A stretch of 64,000 nt of DNA from Arcuatula senhousia (lineage: Eukaryota > Mollusca > Bivalvia > Mytilida > Mytilidae): assembly GCA_963971305.1 (NCBI GenBank), contig OZ020307.1, positions 50,031,702 through 50,095,701 of the forward strand, in the 5' to 3' direction. Both the position numbers and the translations under genes were made by a program. The stretch's first letter is position 1. The number at the start of each line of letters is the position of its first letter. The notes under the pieces were generated by a model. That model worked only from the letters and a program-made list of their open reading frames with translations. It was not told where the DNA came from and did not search any database. Shown one piece after another: positions 1-11,970 of this stretch.

Positions 1-790
1 CGTGTTAAGTTTCTCAGTTTTTAGCTCACCTGACCCGAAGGGTCATGTGAGCTATTGTCATCGTTAAGCGTCCGTCGTCCGTCCGTCTGTCGTCCGTCGT
101 CCGTTAACTTTTCTTTAAACATCTTCTTCTCTGAAACCACCAATGGGATTGATTTGAAACTTTGTACACTTGATCTTTAGGATGTGCTCTACCAAGTTTG
201 TGAAATTTGTGAAGGTCGATCAACTAACATGGCCGCCGTTACTAAAAATAGAACAGGGGGTCAGACCATAGTTTTTAGCTTATAGCTCAAAAAGTATAAG
301 AGATAGAGAAAATCCGAGGCAACCTTCCTTGTTCAGCATCAAAAGCTCTACAAATCTCTCCATTGAGTCGAAGTTGTGAAACGACTCCTTATAGGAGTTA
401 TTGCCCTTTAATCATCTAAATTGACCATATTTGCAGTTTTTGGACTATATCTTGAAAACCGTTAGAGCTAGAGGAAAAGTTAGCATTGCAGAATTGTTAA
501 GCTCATTGAGATCTATAAAAATGATTTCAGGGTCTAAATTGTCAGATCAGCCGTTTAAGAGTTATTTCCCTTTAACTGTTTTTTTCCATTAATTTACACA
601 GATAAATTTCACAAATCTTCTTCTCTGAAACCACTGAAGGGATTGCATTGAAACTTGATATTCATGATAATGATTTTAGGATGTCCTCTACCAAGTTTGT
701 GAATTATATACACGTCGACCAACCAACATGGCTGCTGTTGCTAAAAATAGAACAGGGGGGGTCAGACCATTGTTTTTGGCTTATAACTCA

Positions 791-1413
791 ACAAGTGTGG
801 CCACTAAAAGTATGTCTCGCCTGCCGGCACCATCGCTAAAATCAACTACCTAAGCTTTCATTTCTTGATATAAACACAAAAAGTGTCAGTATACCTTATA
901 ACAGATGCCTAATTATTATACTATTCAAGCAATCCATTGTCCACACAAGTATTACAAAAAGTTTTCTGTCTGAAAAAAAGACCCAAGTTCACAGAGTCAC
1001 TGGAGCGTAAAAGTGGGGTCATGGTCACACGGCATGGTGACAGTTGCGTTGTTCATAACCGCAACTGTCTGTTTACCCAATATCAGATGCCTAGCTATCA
1101 TAACTTTCCAGCAATTCATCGTCCATAAAAGTCTTACAAAAAAGTTTTTCGGCCTGAAAAATACCTAAGTTCACAGATTCACTGGAGCGTGAAAATGGGG
1201 TCAGGGTCAAACGGCATGGTGACAGTTGCGTAGACCATAACCTGAACTATCTGTATACCAAATATCAGATGCCTAGCTATTATACTTTTCAAGCAATTCA
1301 TTGTCCACAAAAGTCTTACAAAAAAGTTTACGCCGCCGCCGTCGCCGCCGCCGCCGTCGCCGGAAAGTAATACCTATGTCTCGCCTTCCGCGACTATTCG
1401 TCGCAGGCGAGAC
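791..1413 (-). mobile_element. HINE-like element, family GTCTCGCC, nested inside the family AGC element
   Basis: Read on the minus strand, the element starts with the palindrome GTCTCGCC..GGCGAGAC (1413-1376). It ends with the inverted arm GGCGAGACATA (823-813), the hairpin GTGGCCAC and the tail ACTTGT. Removing it restores the host unit 'ctcaaaaagtataagagatag', which is seen uninterrupted at 282-308 and 1905-1927. The host was therefore split between two T's (minus strand) without target duplication. It contains about three units of 160-170 bp with 'aattattatac..caagcaattcattgtccacaaaagt' and 'ggtcacacggcatggtgacagttgcgt'. Confidence 0.75.
1331..1362. repeat. CGC/GTC trinucleotide microsatellite
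   Basis: A perfect run of CGC and GTC triplets next to the 5' hairpin of the nested element. Several families in this window carry a similar (CGN)n or (GAC)n tract at this position. It reads as poly-Arg in one frame, which has no meaning as a protein. Confidence 0.9.
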
Positions 1414-2151
1414 AAAAAGTATAAGAGATAGAGAAAATCCGAAGCAACCTTTCATGTTCAGCATCAAAAGCTCTACAATTCTCTCAATTGAGTCAAAATT
1501 GTGAAACGACTCCTTATAGGAGTTATTGCCCTTAAATCGTCAAAATTGACCATTTTTGCAGTTTTTGGACAATATCTTGAAAACCATTAGAGCTAGAGGA
1601 AAAGTTAGCATAATAATGATTGCAGAATTGTTAAGCTCATTCAGATCTACAAAATTGATTTCAGAGTCAAAATTGTCAGATCAGCCATTGAAGAGTTGTT
1701 CCCCTTTAACTGTTTTTTCCATTAATTTTAACTATTTTTCAAAATCTTCTCTGAAACCACTGAAGGGATTGCTTTGAAACTTGGTACACTTGATCTTTAG
1801 GATGTCCTTTACCAAGTTTGTGAATTATATACATGTCGACCGACCAACATGGCCGCCATTGCTAAAAATAGAACAGGGGGTCAGACCATTGTTTTTGGCT
1901 TATTACTCGAAAAGTATAAGAGATAGAGAAAATCCGAAGCAAATTTTCTTGTTCAGCATCAAAAGGTCCTTACAGGAGTTATTGCCCTTTAACTGTTGTT
2001 TCTATTGATTTAAACTGATTTCCAAAAATCTTCTCTGAAACCACTGAAAGGATTGTTTTGCAACTTTTTATACTTGAAAGTTTGTGAAATTTATTCAAAC
2101 TTTGGCATAAGAGATCAGGTGAGCGATTCAGGCTCCTGGGAGCCTCTAGTT

Positions 2152-2591
2152 AATTTAAAAAGGTGAACTGTTATTCCTTTGATCAAATATGTATATATAA
2201 ATTCTCACCATTCTTCGTACATGTACAATTTGTTTTCCGTTGTCTCCGTTTCTGTATTTTGTATCGCGGTTTTAAGAAAATACATCTCATACGGTTTCTA
2301 AACAGTTTTTCTTTAGGCATATATATTGGTCACTTGCCATGGTCATGATGGTAGGAAAAATACATTATGTTACAGTAAAACGTGACAAACAGTTTTTAGC
2401 TGTCTGTCGTTCTGAGATAATCACCTCATTTAATTCATTTCGGCAACTTTTGTCTCTTAGCATCGGAGCGGAAGAGGGTGGGGGAGGGGTTGTGCCACCT
2501 AACTCTGTTCAACCCATTTCCTGTATAAAGTCAGGACTTCCGATCTTCTATGTCTGTGGTTTATTTGCTTTGCTATGCCTTTCTTTTGTAG
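2152..2591 (+). other. Intron 3' part upstream of the SLC16-like terminal exon
   Basis: Non-coding. It ends in a pyrimidine-rich tract and acceptor (tgcctttcttttgtag). The open frame that starts at 2339 runs through this intron into the exon, so its first ~84 residues are not expected to be protein. Confidence 0.6.
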
Positions 2592-2716
2592 GTTGGTTGT
2601 ATGATGTTTCAAGTAGCTATGACAACACGTTCTATTCGGCCGGAAGTTGTATATGTATTGCCGGATTGTTAGTTATTTCAACACGAGCTTGCGGTCAAAG
2701 AAATTACAAAGAATAA
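2592..2716 (+). CDS. Terminal coding exon of a monocarboxylate-transporter-like (SLC16, MFS) gene; 5' part outside the window
   Basis: After the acceptor tttgtag, the exon completes a split Gly codon and encodes (G)WLYDVSSSYDNTFYSAG, then a hydrophobic stretch (CICIAGLLVIS), a short basic tail ending RNYKE, and a stop. It aligns directly with the last exon of the SLC16-like gene at 11971-12191, which encodes (G)YLYDTSGSYDNTFYCSS. The acceptor phase is the same in both: two bases finish a Gly codon. In this family the segment covers the loop before TM12 and TM12 itself, which carries monocarboxylates or related small acids across the plasma membrane with protons. The cytoplasmic tail is far shorter here (about 13 residues against about 45). 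The preceding exons must lie left of position 1, so a lone pseudo-exon cannot be excluded. The gene would run tail to tail with its paralogue at 11971-15006. Confidence 0.75.
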
Positions 2717-3941
2717 AGATTTTTTTTATGAAAATTCGGTGTCTTCACCTGATTACACCCAGTCTTTCCAGTTCCAGTTCTCGTCGCTGACGCTCCGTAC
2801 ACTAATCCGGTATTACTTTCGTAGGAAAGGATAAGCCTGCACTGCAAAAGGAGTTTGCCAGTCTGTCAAAATCGTTTTTGGCCGGATTTCAAGGCTTGAA
2901 AAATCCGGGTAATAAAATGGTGAATGTCGTGCCCCCTGTGTATGGGCCTGGTGTGGGCGGGGAAGAAATTTTCGTAACAGTTTTTTCAGCAACTACTAAT
3001 CAAAGCCACTCGATATTTGGTATACAGCTTCAGGGTATGGTCCCATAACGTTGGATTCGATTTCAGGTCTGTCGCTCACCTACTTTATCCTTAACCGCAA
3101 TTCGGCAATTTTTAACTTTGACATTTTTTTTGCTTTTGTATTTGGATGGAGCCAAAAAAGCCACAATAAGATCAGAATAAACAAGACTATTAACATGTAC
3201 ACAAAATGCGGCGGTTAAAAAACAACTCAATCGCAATCGGCAACGGTAACTCACGTCGAAACGATAGTGAACTCGGGTGTTACGGAAGAGTTCCGGTTTG
3301 TCCTTACGCGATTTTACACATTCGCCACATTGTCAATGGTCAAATTTTAAAGTGTTAAAAAAATCTGTTAAAGCAAGAATATACAAAAAAACCTCGTATA
3401 TGACAAATAAACATCTAAACCAATCTAAGACATGCGAGATAGAAATCCCGTATTTGTATACGAGCACAATGAGAACATTTTATATGTGCCTGTCCTAAGC
3501 CAGGAATCCTTGTCATAGCTTTTGTTTGTCCCTGTCAACTATCTGTTTTTTGTTTTATGTCCAGAAATGGGTCTTCCGTTGATAATCTAGGGATTGGTTT
3601 CAATCTTATGTATTGTATTTTTTAGTCTTGGGCCAATGCAAGACAGCGAACAGTGACCTCTGGTCATGTTGAAGACTGCAGGCTGTTTTCCATTTTGATT
3701 TTTTAAATTGCCGTTTCTTTAATATTGGTTGTGTCGCGTACACTTTATTCCACATCTCTTTATCGTCTATGATGTCATCCGTAAAATTTCATGACTGAGT
3801 GAACACAATCGAGGAGTAAGCAATACTTTTGCTTGGTGTAACGCTTTCTCACAGAACACTAGCTCTGAAATTTAGAATCGGTAAGGTCCATTAGCTAAAA
3901 CGGATGGCTCTTTTTGTCTAGAAGTTATCTGGAAGTTCGTT
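2717..3941. other. Intergenic; contains a diverged dispersed bivalve repeat at about 3487-3790
   Basis: No gene is supported. The segment 3487-3790 (starting 'gtgcctgtcctaagccagg', ending 'tgtcgcgtacac..attccacatctc') closely matches 60855-61133 in layout and wording. Shorter pieces of its end recur at 9165-9215, 31528-31560 (minus) and 62090-62125 (minus). The layout (cctgtcc..ccagga, gtgacc, ttgaag) is like a very common mussel dispersed repeat. Confidence 0.55.
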
Positions 3942-3966
3942 AGAAGCCCGCTTCAAGCGGGCTTCT
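3942..3966. repeat. Perfect 12-bp stem palindrome
   Basis: AGAAGCCCGCTT, one base, then AAGCGGGCTTCT. A second short hairpin follows at 3976-3995 (CTTCAT..ATGAATGAAG). It resembles the palindromic end of the HINE-like elements, but I could not find a matching partner end. Confidence 0.6.
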
Positions 3967-4270
3967 TACCCGGCCTTCATACATATGAATGAAGAAATAA
4001 ATCAGCACATGATACCTTACAATTGGTTCCCATTCCTACGAAAAAAATTTAACGTCCATCAAGCTGTACAAAAATATGTTGGTAAAGGTTAAATGACCAT
4101 CAGTTAGCTATTATAATAGAAAGAAGGAGATTAAGAAAATACAAGGAAGATAGAAATCTGCAAACTTGCAAAATCTGGCAACGAAATCACAGATGAGACT
4201 TACCTTTTTAATTGTAAAACTAACGAAATACGTTTATTTTTTGATAAAAATCGATATTTACGCTTCTTTA

Positions 4271-5118
4271 AACAAGTGTGGCCACAAAGTATGTCTCGCC
4301 TGTTGGAACCATCACAAAGGCATTTAAAGTTTACCAATGCCTTAAGTTCTTGAAGTCAAGGTCATATGGCAGGTGACTGAATGACATTTAGGAACCAAGA
4401 CGAATCTATGGACCAACTAAAGTGACTTTAGACACCATAGACATTGAGAAATAGGCCTAACATAAAGACTGAACACACACACAAAAATAGAAATGAAGAC
4501 CTGTTGAAGAGATGTAATTGCCAGGCAATTGCAGTGGAATTGAGAGCGAGACGAATCAGATGGTTAGGACGAAAAACGGCAGACATGGAAACGCGTCCCA
4601 CCATCTGAGACCTCTACCTGAAGCTCCAAACCAACTATCAAAAGCCTACAAAAGTACTAGTAATTAAAAAAAAGTAGCTGTGAAATCTGTTACAAAAATT
4701 TTCATTTTCGGAAAAAATTTTAAAATTCTAAGTCAGTTCGTTAAACAGGAAGAAGGTAAGCCACATACCTCAGTGAAAACGCATCCCACCATATCAGAAT
4801 TCTACCTGAAGCTTCATACCAAATACAAAAAGCCTATAGTACTACGAATCACAGTAGCTGAGTATTTTTTTTTCATTTTTTTCTCGATTTTTCAATATCC
4901 TTAACAAATTCTAAGGCAGCTCCTTTAACAGAAAGTAGGTAAGCAAAAGACCTAGAAACGCACCCACAACATGAAACCCTTACCTGAAGTTGCATACCAT
5001 ATATCAAAAGCCTCGAATTAGTAGTAGCTGAGAAATCTGTTACGAAAAAAAATTTTGTGACGGACGGACGGACATCGGCATTTCTAGGTCCCCCACTCCG
5101 CGATGCGGCGGGGGACAA
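4271..5118 (-). mobile_element. HINE-like composite: family GTCTCGCC 3' end plus a GTCCCCC 5' palindrome
   Basis: On the minus strand the right end is a palindrome (GTCCCCC..GGGGGAC, 5115-5088) next to a GTCC-rich tract (5058-5075). The left end carries the family GTCTCGCC 3' signature: arm GGCGAGACATA, hairpin GTGGCCAC, tail ACTTGTT. The two arms do not match each other, so this is either two elements fused or one inside a decayed other. The interior has three tandem units of about 165 bp ('aaacaggaag..cctgaagct..ctgagaaatctgttac'), the same unit as in 35087-36072. Confidence 0.5.
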
Positions 5119-5250
5119 AAAGAGCCATAACGCCTTAAAGGGGTCATCTGAAAACTGTCGATTAGAAAGAACATAAGATCCATCAGATTTGTCCTAAGAC
5201 TATTCCCTGTTCTATTTTTAGCGGTCATGTTTATTTATTGTCCAAATTAA

Positions 5251-6860
5251 ACCTATTCTGTCAGTCACAAGGAATAGACCACCCTATTCTGTCAGTCACA
5301 AGGAATAGACCACCCTATTCTATCAGTCACAAGGAATGGACCATCCTATATATTATGTCAGTCACAAGGATGGACCACCCTATTCTATCAGTCACAAGGA
5401 ATAAACCACCCAATTCTGTCAGTCACAAGGAATGGACCACCCTATTCTGTCAGTCACAAGGAATGGACCACCCAATTCTGTCAGTCACAAGGAATGGACC
5501 ACCCTATTCTGTCAGTCACAAGGAATGGTCCACCCTATTCTGTCAGTCACAAGGAATGGACCACCATATTCTGTCAGTCACAAGGAATAGACCACCCTAT
5601 TCTATCAGTCACAAGGAATAAACCACCCAATTCTGTCAGTCACAAGGAATGGACCACCCTATTCTGTCAGTCACAAGGAATGGACCACCCTATTCTGTCA
5701 GTCACAAGAAATGGACCACCCAATTCTGTCAGTCACAAGGAATAGACCACCCTATTCTGTCAGTCATAAGGAATGGATAACCCTATTCTGTCAGTCACAA
5801 GGAATAGACCACCATATTCTGTGAGTCACAAGGAATGGACAACCCTATTCTGTCAGTCACAAGAAATGGACAATCCTATTCTGTCAGTCACAAGGAGTGG
5901 ACCATCCTATTCTGTCGGTCACAAGGAAAGGACCATCCTATTATGTCAGTCACAAGGATGGACCACCCTATTTTGTCAGTCACAATGAATGGACCAACCT
6001 ACCATATTCTGTCAGTCACAAGGACTGGACCAACCTACCATATTCTGCCAGTCACAAGGAATGGACCAACCTACCATATTCTGCCAGTCACAAGGAATGG
6101 AGCACTCTATTCTGTCAGTCACATGAAATAGACCACCCTATTCTCTCAGTCACAAGAAATGAACCACCCTATTCTGTCAGTCACTAGGAATGGATCACCC
6201 TATTCTGTCAGTCACTAGGAATGGACCACCCTATTCTATCAGTCACAAGGAATGGTCCACCCTATTCTGTCAGTCACAAGGAATGGACCACCCTATTCTG
6301 TCAGTCACAACGAATGGACCACCCTATTCTGTCAGTCACAAGGAATGGACCACCCTATTCTGTCAGTCACAAGGAATGGACCACCCTATTCTATCAGTCA
6401 CAAGGTATCGACCACCCTATTCTGTCAGTCACAAGGAATGGTCCACCCTATTCTGTCAGTCACTAGGAATGGTCCACCCTATTCTGTCAGTCACAAGGAA
6501 TGGACCACCCTATTCTGTCAGTCACAAGGTATCGACCACCCTATTCTGTCAGTCACAAGGAATGGACCACCCTATTCTGTCAGTCACAAGGAATGGACCA
6601 CCCTATTCTATCAGTCACAAGGTATCGACCACCCAATTCTGTCAGTCATAAGGAATGGTCCACCCTATTCTGTCAGTCACAAGGAATGGACCACCCTATT
6701 CTGTCAGTCACAAGGTATCGACCACCCTATTCTGTCAGTCACTAGGAATGGACCACCCTATTCTGTCAGGCACAAGGAATGGACCACCCTATTCTGTCAG
6801 TCACTAGGAATGGACCACCCTATTCTGTCAGTCACAAGCCCCTGTCAGTCTCAAGGCCCA
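5251..6860 (+). repeat. 31-bp minisatellite, about 51 units
   Basis: The unit is 'cagtcacaaggaatggac' followed by 'caccctattctgt' (31 bp), repeated head to tail. Common variants are aatagacc, aatggtcc, aaggtatcgacc and tcactagg. A few units are shorter or longer (about 6000-6080 carries an inserted 'aaccta'). The unit has no stop in any forward frame and 31 is not a multiple of three. All three frames therefore stay open and encode the same 31-residue peptide period, giving frames of up to 204 codons. There is no start context, splice site or flanking gene to suggest a protein. Confidence 0.95.
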
Positions 6861-9795
6861 ATCTAAGCAAACGCCTTGGTCCACTGCTGGAGTGGGAATA
6901 TAACACAAGAAAATTTACAAATTTTACTGTAACAAATCATACAACAACTATTCTAGTAGTAATTATATATAAATAAGGATACATAACAAATAACAAAGGG
7001 CAAGGAATCTGAGATTTATAAACTAAAACAAACTTTATAAATACACAATGTGAAAAGGCATTCTGGAAGTTAAGTCTGAGACAGGAAAATATAATAATAA
7101 AGGTTGTATCATCAAATTATTAATTGTCATTCCCAATGAATTTGTTGTGAAAGTTTTTTTTTGGTACAAATTTTTGAGTTAGGAAGATCCAATATTGCAG
7201 TTTTGTAAAACAAAAACAAAAAACAAAACAAAAACAAAAAAAAACTTTAGAATACATGTATAACTGGCCTTTTGTTTACTGATTTTCAAAGAAAATAAAA
7301 ATCATTTTTCAGCAAGAGCAGTGCCCTATGAAAAAGTCTTGAATGGTATTTAGGTTTCAACTGAATTTCAGTTAAATAATCAATATAACACAAGGTAAAC
7401 AATATCATACAAAAATAACTCAGTAAGAGCAAAACGTGATATTCATAAAACATGAGATCATATATATAACACAGCCAGAGCTTAACAAATAGACCAGTCT
7501 GAATATAAAATAACCCATTTCTCTAATTTTCACCCAATTTATCCAACTCTAAACTAGTTGTGGAAAACAATAGCATCTCTTGAGGAAATTTAGTTCTAAG
7601 CACCATTGTGACATTTTCAATCTTATAATGTTCCATTTAGTAACTATTTTTTTTAAATCAAATTCAAACTGATCGTCATTAAAGCATTGAATCATACCCC
7701 AAACAGTTGATAAGTAATATGGAATGAATGAGTTTAACATGTTTAAAACAATCCCAAATGGCACAAAACATTTACAAAGCAATTATATTTATTTGTATAT
7801 TATATGCGAGCGTAGCGAGCTCTTTAATGTAGAAAGTATGCCAAATTGCACGAGACTCAAAATACTATGGAAGAAAAATCGTTCTGTCACCGGAAACATT
7901 CGATTTTCGGAAGTTTTCGAAAATGTCTGCGCGTGCTGAAAAATTGCGGAAAATAGTAATACATCGTCCCAAATTATCTCGTCCCAGGCATTATTCGAGA
8001 TTATCAATGGAATAGATTATATTTTTGTATCTACGCGAGCTTTTAAGGCAATGTCTTTCTCATATTAATAATTTAATTATAATTAGCCAGACTCTGTAGC
8101 ATTTGCTACTTGTAATTAGTTGATGAACGATTAGTGTTGATATTAACATAACCATTAGCACTGTCTATAGAATGTCGTTTTTTGAGAGTTCACAAAATAT
8201 ATTGTTTATTTGTGAAATTGAGTTGGTACATGGTTCATTGTTTTTCAAATATTTGGTGAAAATAGCAAAACTTTGGGAAAAGTAAGACATCTGGTGTTAT
8301 TATTAGAATAATGATATCATTACTAAAATGTAGGCATATATCCATATTTCAAAAAAAAAAAAAATGGCAAACAAATGGACAAAAAAGCAAAAGTGCCTCA
8401 AATGCTATGATGTCCTGCTAGCCATATATTTGATTGCATGAAAACTAAATTTGATTTTTAGAAATATTTTTATGTATGGACTAAAGAATATGGCAAGGAT
8501 TTGAATATAAATTTTGTTATTTAGCGTAATAAAAAAAAAATAAATAAAAGAAAAAAATATGAATTCATAACATATATGTTCGATACATATTACTAACTGA
8601 CTTAAGAAAATGGCTTTTACATATAAAAATAAGCATACAAATAAATTAATAAAATAAATAAAAGGCTGATTATAGACTGACAGATTCAAGTTTCTCTCTG
8701 AATATAAAAAAAAACTTAATAGAATAATATAAAAATAAAAATGCACCAAACTTAAAATAATGTGACGCCCTATATAAATATACATGTACTACGCATAGAA
8801 ATTATTGTTAAAAAATCTACAGCAAAACAATCACAGACTGATTAAATAGACTAAGTTGATACAAACATATAAAAATTACCAGTGATAATTTCTATAACGA
8901 ATTTTCCCCTTAAATATTTCACATAAATTAGTACACAATGTATAACCCTCTCTTGTTAGAAGCAGGGGTATATTAACTTTATTCTCCTATAAACATTATA
9001 AACTAGTACCTGTAGTGAAAAACTAGTCTTTCAGAATAAGTGAGGTACAAAACTGAAGGTGAAAATACACCTACATGTATCTTAAAATGTCAGAAAAACA
9101 CAATATTTTGTACTTGTAAGAAAGTATTGTCATTCTGACAATTGTGGTTTTTCTAAATTGCCGTTTAATTGTGGGCTGTGTCGCGTACACTTATTCCACA
9201 TCTCATTATTTTCTATGTAAATCAAATTAATGAAACTAATATGAAAATGGGGGATTTATATGTTGAAATAATGTTGTAGAGACAAAAAAATCTTTTCCAA
9301 CATCAAAATTGTCTCCCCTTGACACGATCAACTATGGCATACTCCTGACAAGAATCAAAATATCCTTCTTTTTTTAACTATCAAATACTTCTGACTTTTT
9401 AAATCTTTACTTTACAGACTAAACTTGTCAGAAAAAAAGGTAAGAATAAGTCTCATGAACTTTTCAAGTTTCAAAGGCAAGACATAAAAAAAATTAAATT
9501 AAAAAAGATCTACACAATCAAATATACTATATCTATAACAAGTTATTTTTTCAACTTTATCCATTAACAATAATTATAACATAACAAAAGCTGACTGTAC
9601 AAAAAACATTTTAAGTACACCGTTAAACAAACATTGAGAATGGTCACTTCAAAAGTTACATGTATTACTCTATTTTATTCACAAGATTGGACAGAGCCTT
9701 ATTCTCAGTCTTTGGGTAAGATTTAAACTAAGAAGACCAAAATAGTTGACCAATGACCAACCAGGTTCACAAAATAAAGCAAGACTCATCTAAAT
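6861..9795. other. AT-rich intergenic DNA, no gene seen
   Basis: No convincing coding region. It contains A-rich tracts (7207-7245, 8350-8365), a motif 'gcgagcgtagcgagc' at 7806-7820 with 'acgcgagc' at 8033 that looks like a short repeat end, and a piece of the dispersed bivalve repeat at about 9165-9215. The 126-codon minus frame at 8405-8785 is low-complexity Phe/Ile/Tyr from AT-rich DNA. Confidence 0.6.
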
Positions 9796-11130
9796 AAAAA
9801 GCTACGCCGAGCGCAGCATGATACGACCGCAACAAGTTTAACCCTGTACGTTAGAGGCCTAATTTGGATAGTCAATTGCTTTGGTCACATAAAGCCCATG
9901 GTGGACTTACAAAGCTTTTTGACACATGCATCCTGTGGTGGAATTAAAAATGAATTTTTGACACATATATATTTACATGAACATCTAATACAAAAAGCCT
10001 TATTTATACACATGTAATAACTACAACTTAATTTTAAGTATAAAACAATTTTCCTTGACAAACTTTTAAAATTGGCTTTTTTGGCCCCTTTGATCCCTAA
10101 TTTCTCGAAAACGGTATGAGATATTGCAAATCTGATTGAAAAACGCAGGCAGGGATTTTTACAAGGATTCCAATGAAAAAAAGATTTTTAAAATTGGACC
10201 ACAAATGAAAAAGTCGTTTTTTTGGGTGTGGCCCCTTTTTGACCCCTTATAGTAATGTAACAGTACAAGATACATCAAAGGTGTTGTTACATTTTGTTGA
10301 CAGAATTTATTGAGGAGTACAATAAAAAAAGAAAGATCAAAATCGGATGAAAAATAAACATTCTACAGACGTTTTGTCAATACACCCGTTTTAGCCCTTT
10401 TGGCCCTTTTTTCTATAACAGTAGGGGCCAGAACCCCAAATGCAATACCAACCTTCCTTTAGTGGTTATAAACATCTTTTCAAAATTTCATAACAATTGG
10501 CTGGCCCACTACAACTTAATATTGGTAAAAAACTATTTGCCTGGACAAACTTTTACAAATGGCGTTTTGGCCCCTTTGACCCCTAATTTCTCGAAAACGG
10601 TATGAGATATTGCAAATCTGATTGAAAAACGCAGGCAGGGATTTTTACAAGGATTCCAATGAAAAAAAGATTTTGAAAATTGGACCACAAATAAAAAAGT
10701 CGATTTTTTGGGTGTGGCCCCTTTTTGACCCCTTATAGCAATGTAACAGTACAAGATACATCAAAGGTGTTGTTACATTTTGTTGACAGAATTTATTGAG
10801 GAGTAGAATAAAAAAAGAATGAACAAAATCGGATGAAAAATAAACATTCTACAGACGTTTTGTCAATACACCCGTTTTAGCCCCTTTTGGCCCTTTTTTC
10901 TAAAATGGTAGGGGCCAGAAACCCCAAATGCAATACCAACCTTCCTTTAGTGGTTATAAACATCATATCAAAATTTGATAACAATTGGTTAACTACAACT
11001 AAAGTTATCGCACGGAAACCAAAGTGTCTACAGACGACGACGACAACGACGACGACAACGACAACGACGACGACAACGACAACGACATCGCCATAACATA
11101 ATACGATCGCAAAAATTTGCGGTCGTATAA
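9796..11130 (-). mobile_element. HINE-like element, family ATACGACCGCAA
   Basis: On the minus strand it begins with the palindrome ATACGACCGCAAA/TTTGCGATCGTAT (11128-11101), followed by a (GTC/GTT)n microsatellite (11093-11033). It ends with the inverted arm TTGCGGTCGTAT (9831-9820), then hairpin GCTGCG..CGTAGC (9817-9801) and a T-rich tail. The interior has two direct repeats of about 487 bp (about 10040-10526 and 10527-11010) that share 'ctcgaaaacggtatgagata' and 'acaccggtttagcc'-like blocks. Non-coding; the (ACG)n tract reads as poly-Thr in one frame by chance. Confidence 0.7.
11033..11093. repeat. (ACGACA/ACG)n microsatellite
   Basis: Run of ACG and ACA triplets directly inside the 5' end (minus-strand sense) of the element at 9796-11130. 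Confidence 0.9.
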
Positions 11131-11970
11131 AAATCTAAGGGACTCATATTTTTAATATAATTTTTTTTAATGTTAGAAACGTGCATGGACCTATAGTTTT
11201 CAGTTTTCTGTACATCATTTCATATTGTAAAAATGTCTGCCACAATTCAAATTTCTAAATTGATAAAAAAAAATCCAGGGGTAACTAACTTTTTCATTGA
11301 CCATTCTTAACCTAAGATTTAATAACAAAAAATTTTGAAACAACAACAATGGATTCCAGTTCCAAATGTACTTAAGGATACATCATTTTGATACAAAATA
11401 TTAGATGCAAACTCAAAAATCAACAAAAATATTGATTCACATCTACATATGTTTATATGATAGAAAATGTCCTTCAAAATCTATACATGTACACTGTATG
11501 TCATTGTGAAAAATTATCAGCTCAAAACTTTACACATGTTCAACATTTATATATAGAAAAATAAAAAACTTATCAACGGCTGAAAATTCTGTAAAGCAAT
11601 CTTTATTTTGAATAAGGCCATAATAAAATTATTCCTAGATTCTCATCAAAATTTCTTGATAATAAGGGGTGGGCAGGCAAATTTTTTTTTCTATATCCAT
11701 TTTGATTAAATTTTCTGTCATTTTGAATGAAATCGACCAATAATTTACATAATTTGCAAAAAAATCAAAATTAAATCTTTTGAAGGGGCTAAAAAAATCA
11801 GGGCGATACAGGATAAGAATCTAGAATATTTTTCATATTGGCCTTGAAACATGTTTTAGATACAAAATGTTATTCAAAATAGATAATTGTACACTGTACA
11901 TCATTATGCAAAATTATCAATGGTTGTATGGAAATCACAAAAAATTTTTGAGAAAACTTCAATTTGCATT
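11131..11970. other. 3' flank / UTR of the SLC16-like gene
   Basis: AT-rich, no gene. An AATAAA on the minus strand at about 11602-11608 could serve as the polyadenylation signal of the gene ending at 11971. This is only a motif match. Confidence 0.4.

Larger units (their letters stand above)
22..2151 (+). mobile_element. HINE/Helentron-like non-autonomous element, family AGC (complete, with a nested insertion)
   Basis: The 5' end is a palindrome (TAGCTCACCTGACCC, then GAA, then GGGTCATGTGAGCTA). The arm AGCTCACCTG returns inverted at 2117-2124 as CAGGTGAGC. It is followed by a second hairpin, AGGCTCCT/GGGAGCCT (2130-2145), and the tail CTAGTT. A GTC/CGTC-rich microsatellite follows the 5' hairpin at about 60-105. 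The interior holds several diverged units starting with 'cttctctgaaaccactg' (about 125, 618, 1740 and 2030), each with a 'catggcc(g)cc..ctaaaaatagaacaggggg' block. There is no coding capacity; the 60-75 aa frames here are chance. The family call is by architecture, since no transposase is present. Other copies lie at 16176, 29678, 31647, 33015 and 38770. Confidence 0.75.

Noticed and set aside
2339..2716. A 125-residue protein of its own
   Set aside because: The first part is intronic; only 2592-2716, after a good acceptor, resembles SLC16.
5251..6860. CRISPR-like array
   Set aside because: Units are contiguous with no unique spacers, and the genome is eukaryotic.
5238..6976. Nine overlapping plus-strand frames of 65-204 codons with a repeated MDHPILSVTRNGPPYSVSH peptide
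   Set aside because: They are three-frame translations of a 31-bp minisatellite. No start context, splice sites or codon bias.
7806..7820. gcgagcgtagcgagc as a gene-linked palindrome or operator
   Set aside because: Likely a repeat end; no partner and no gene close by.
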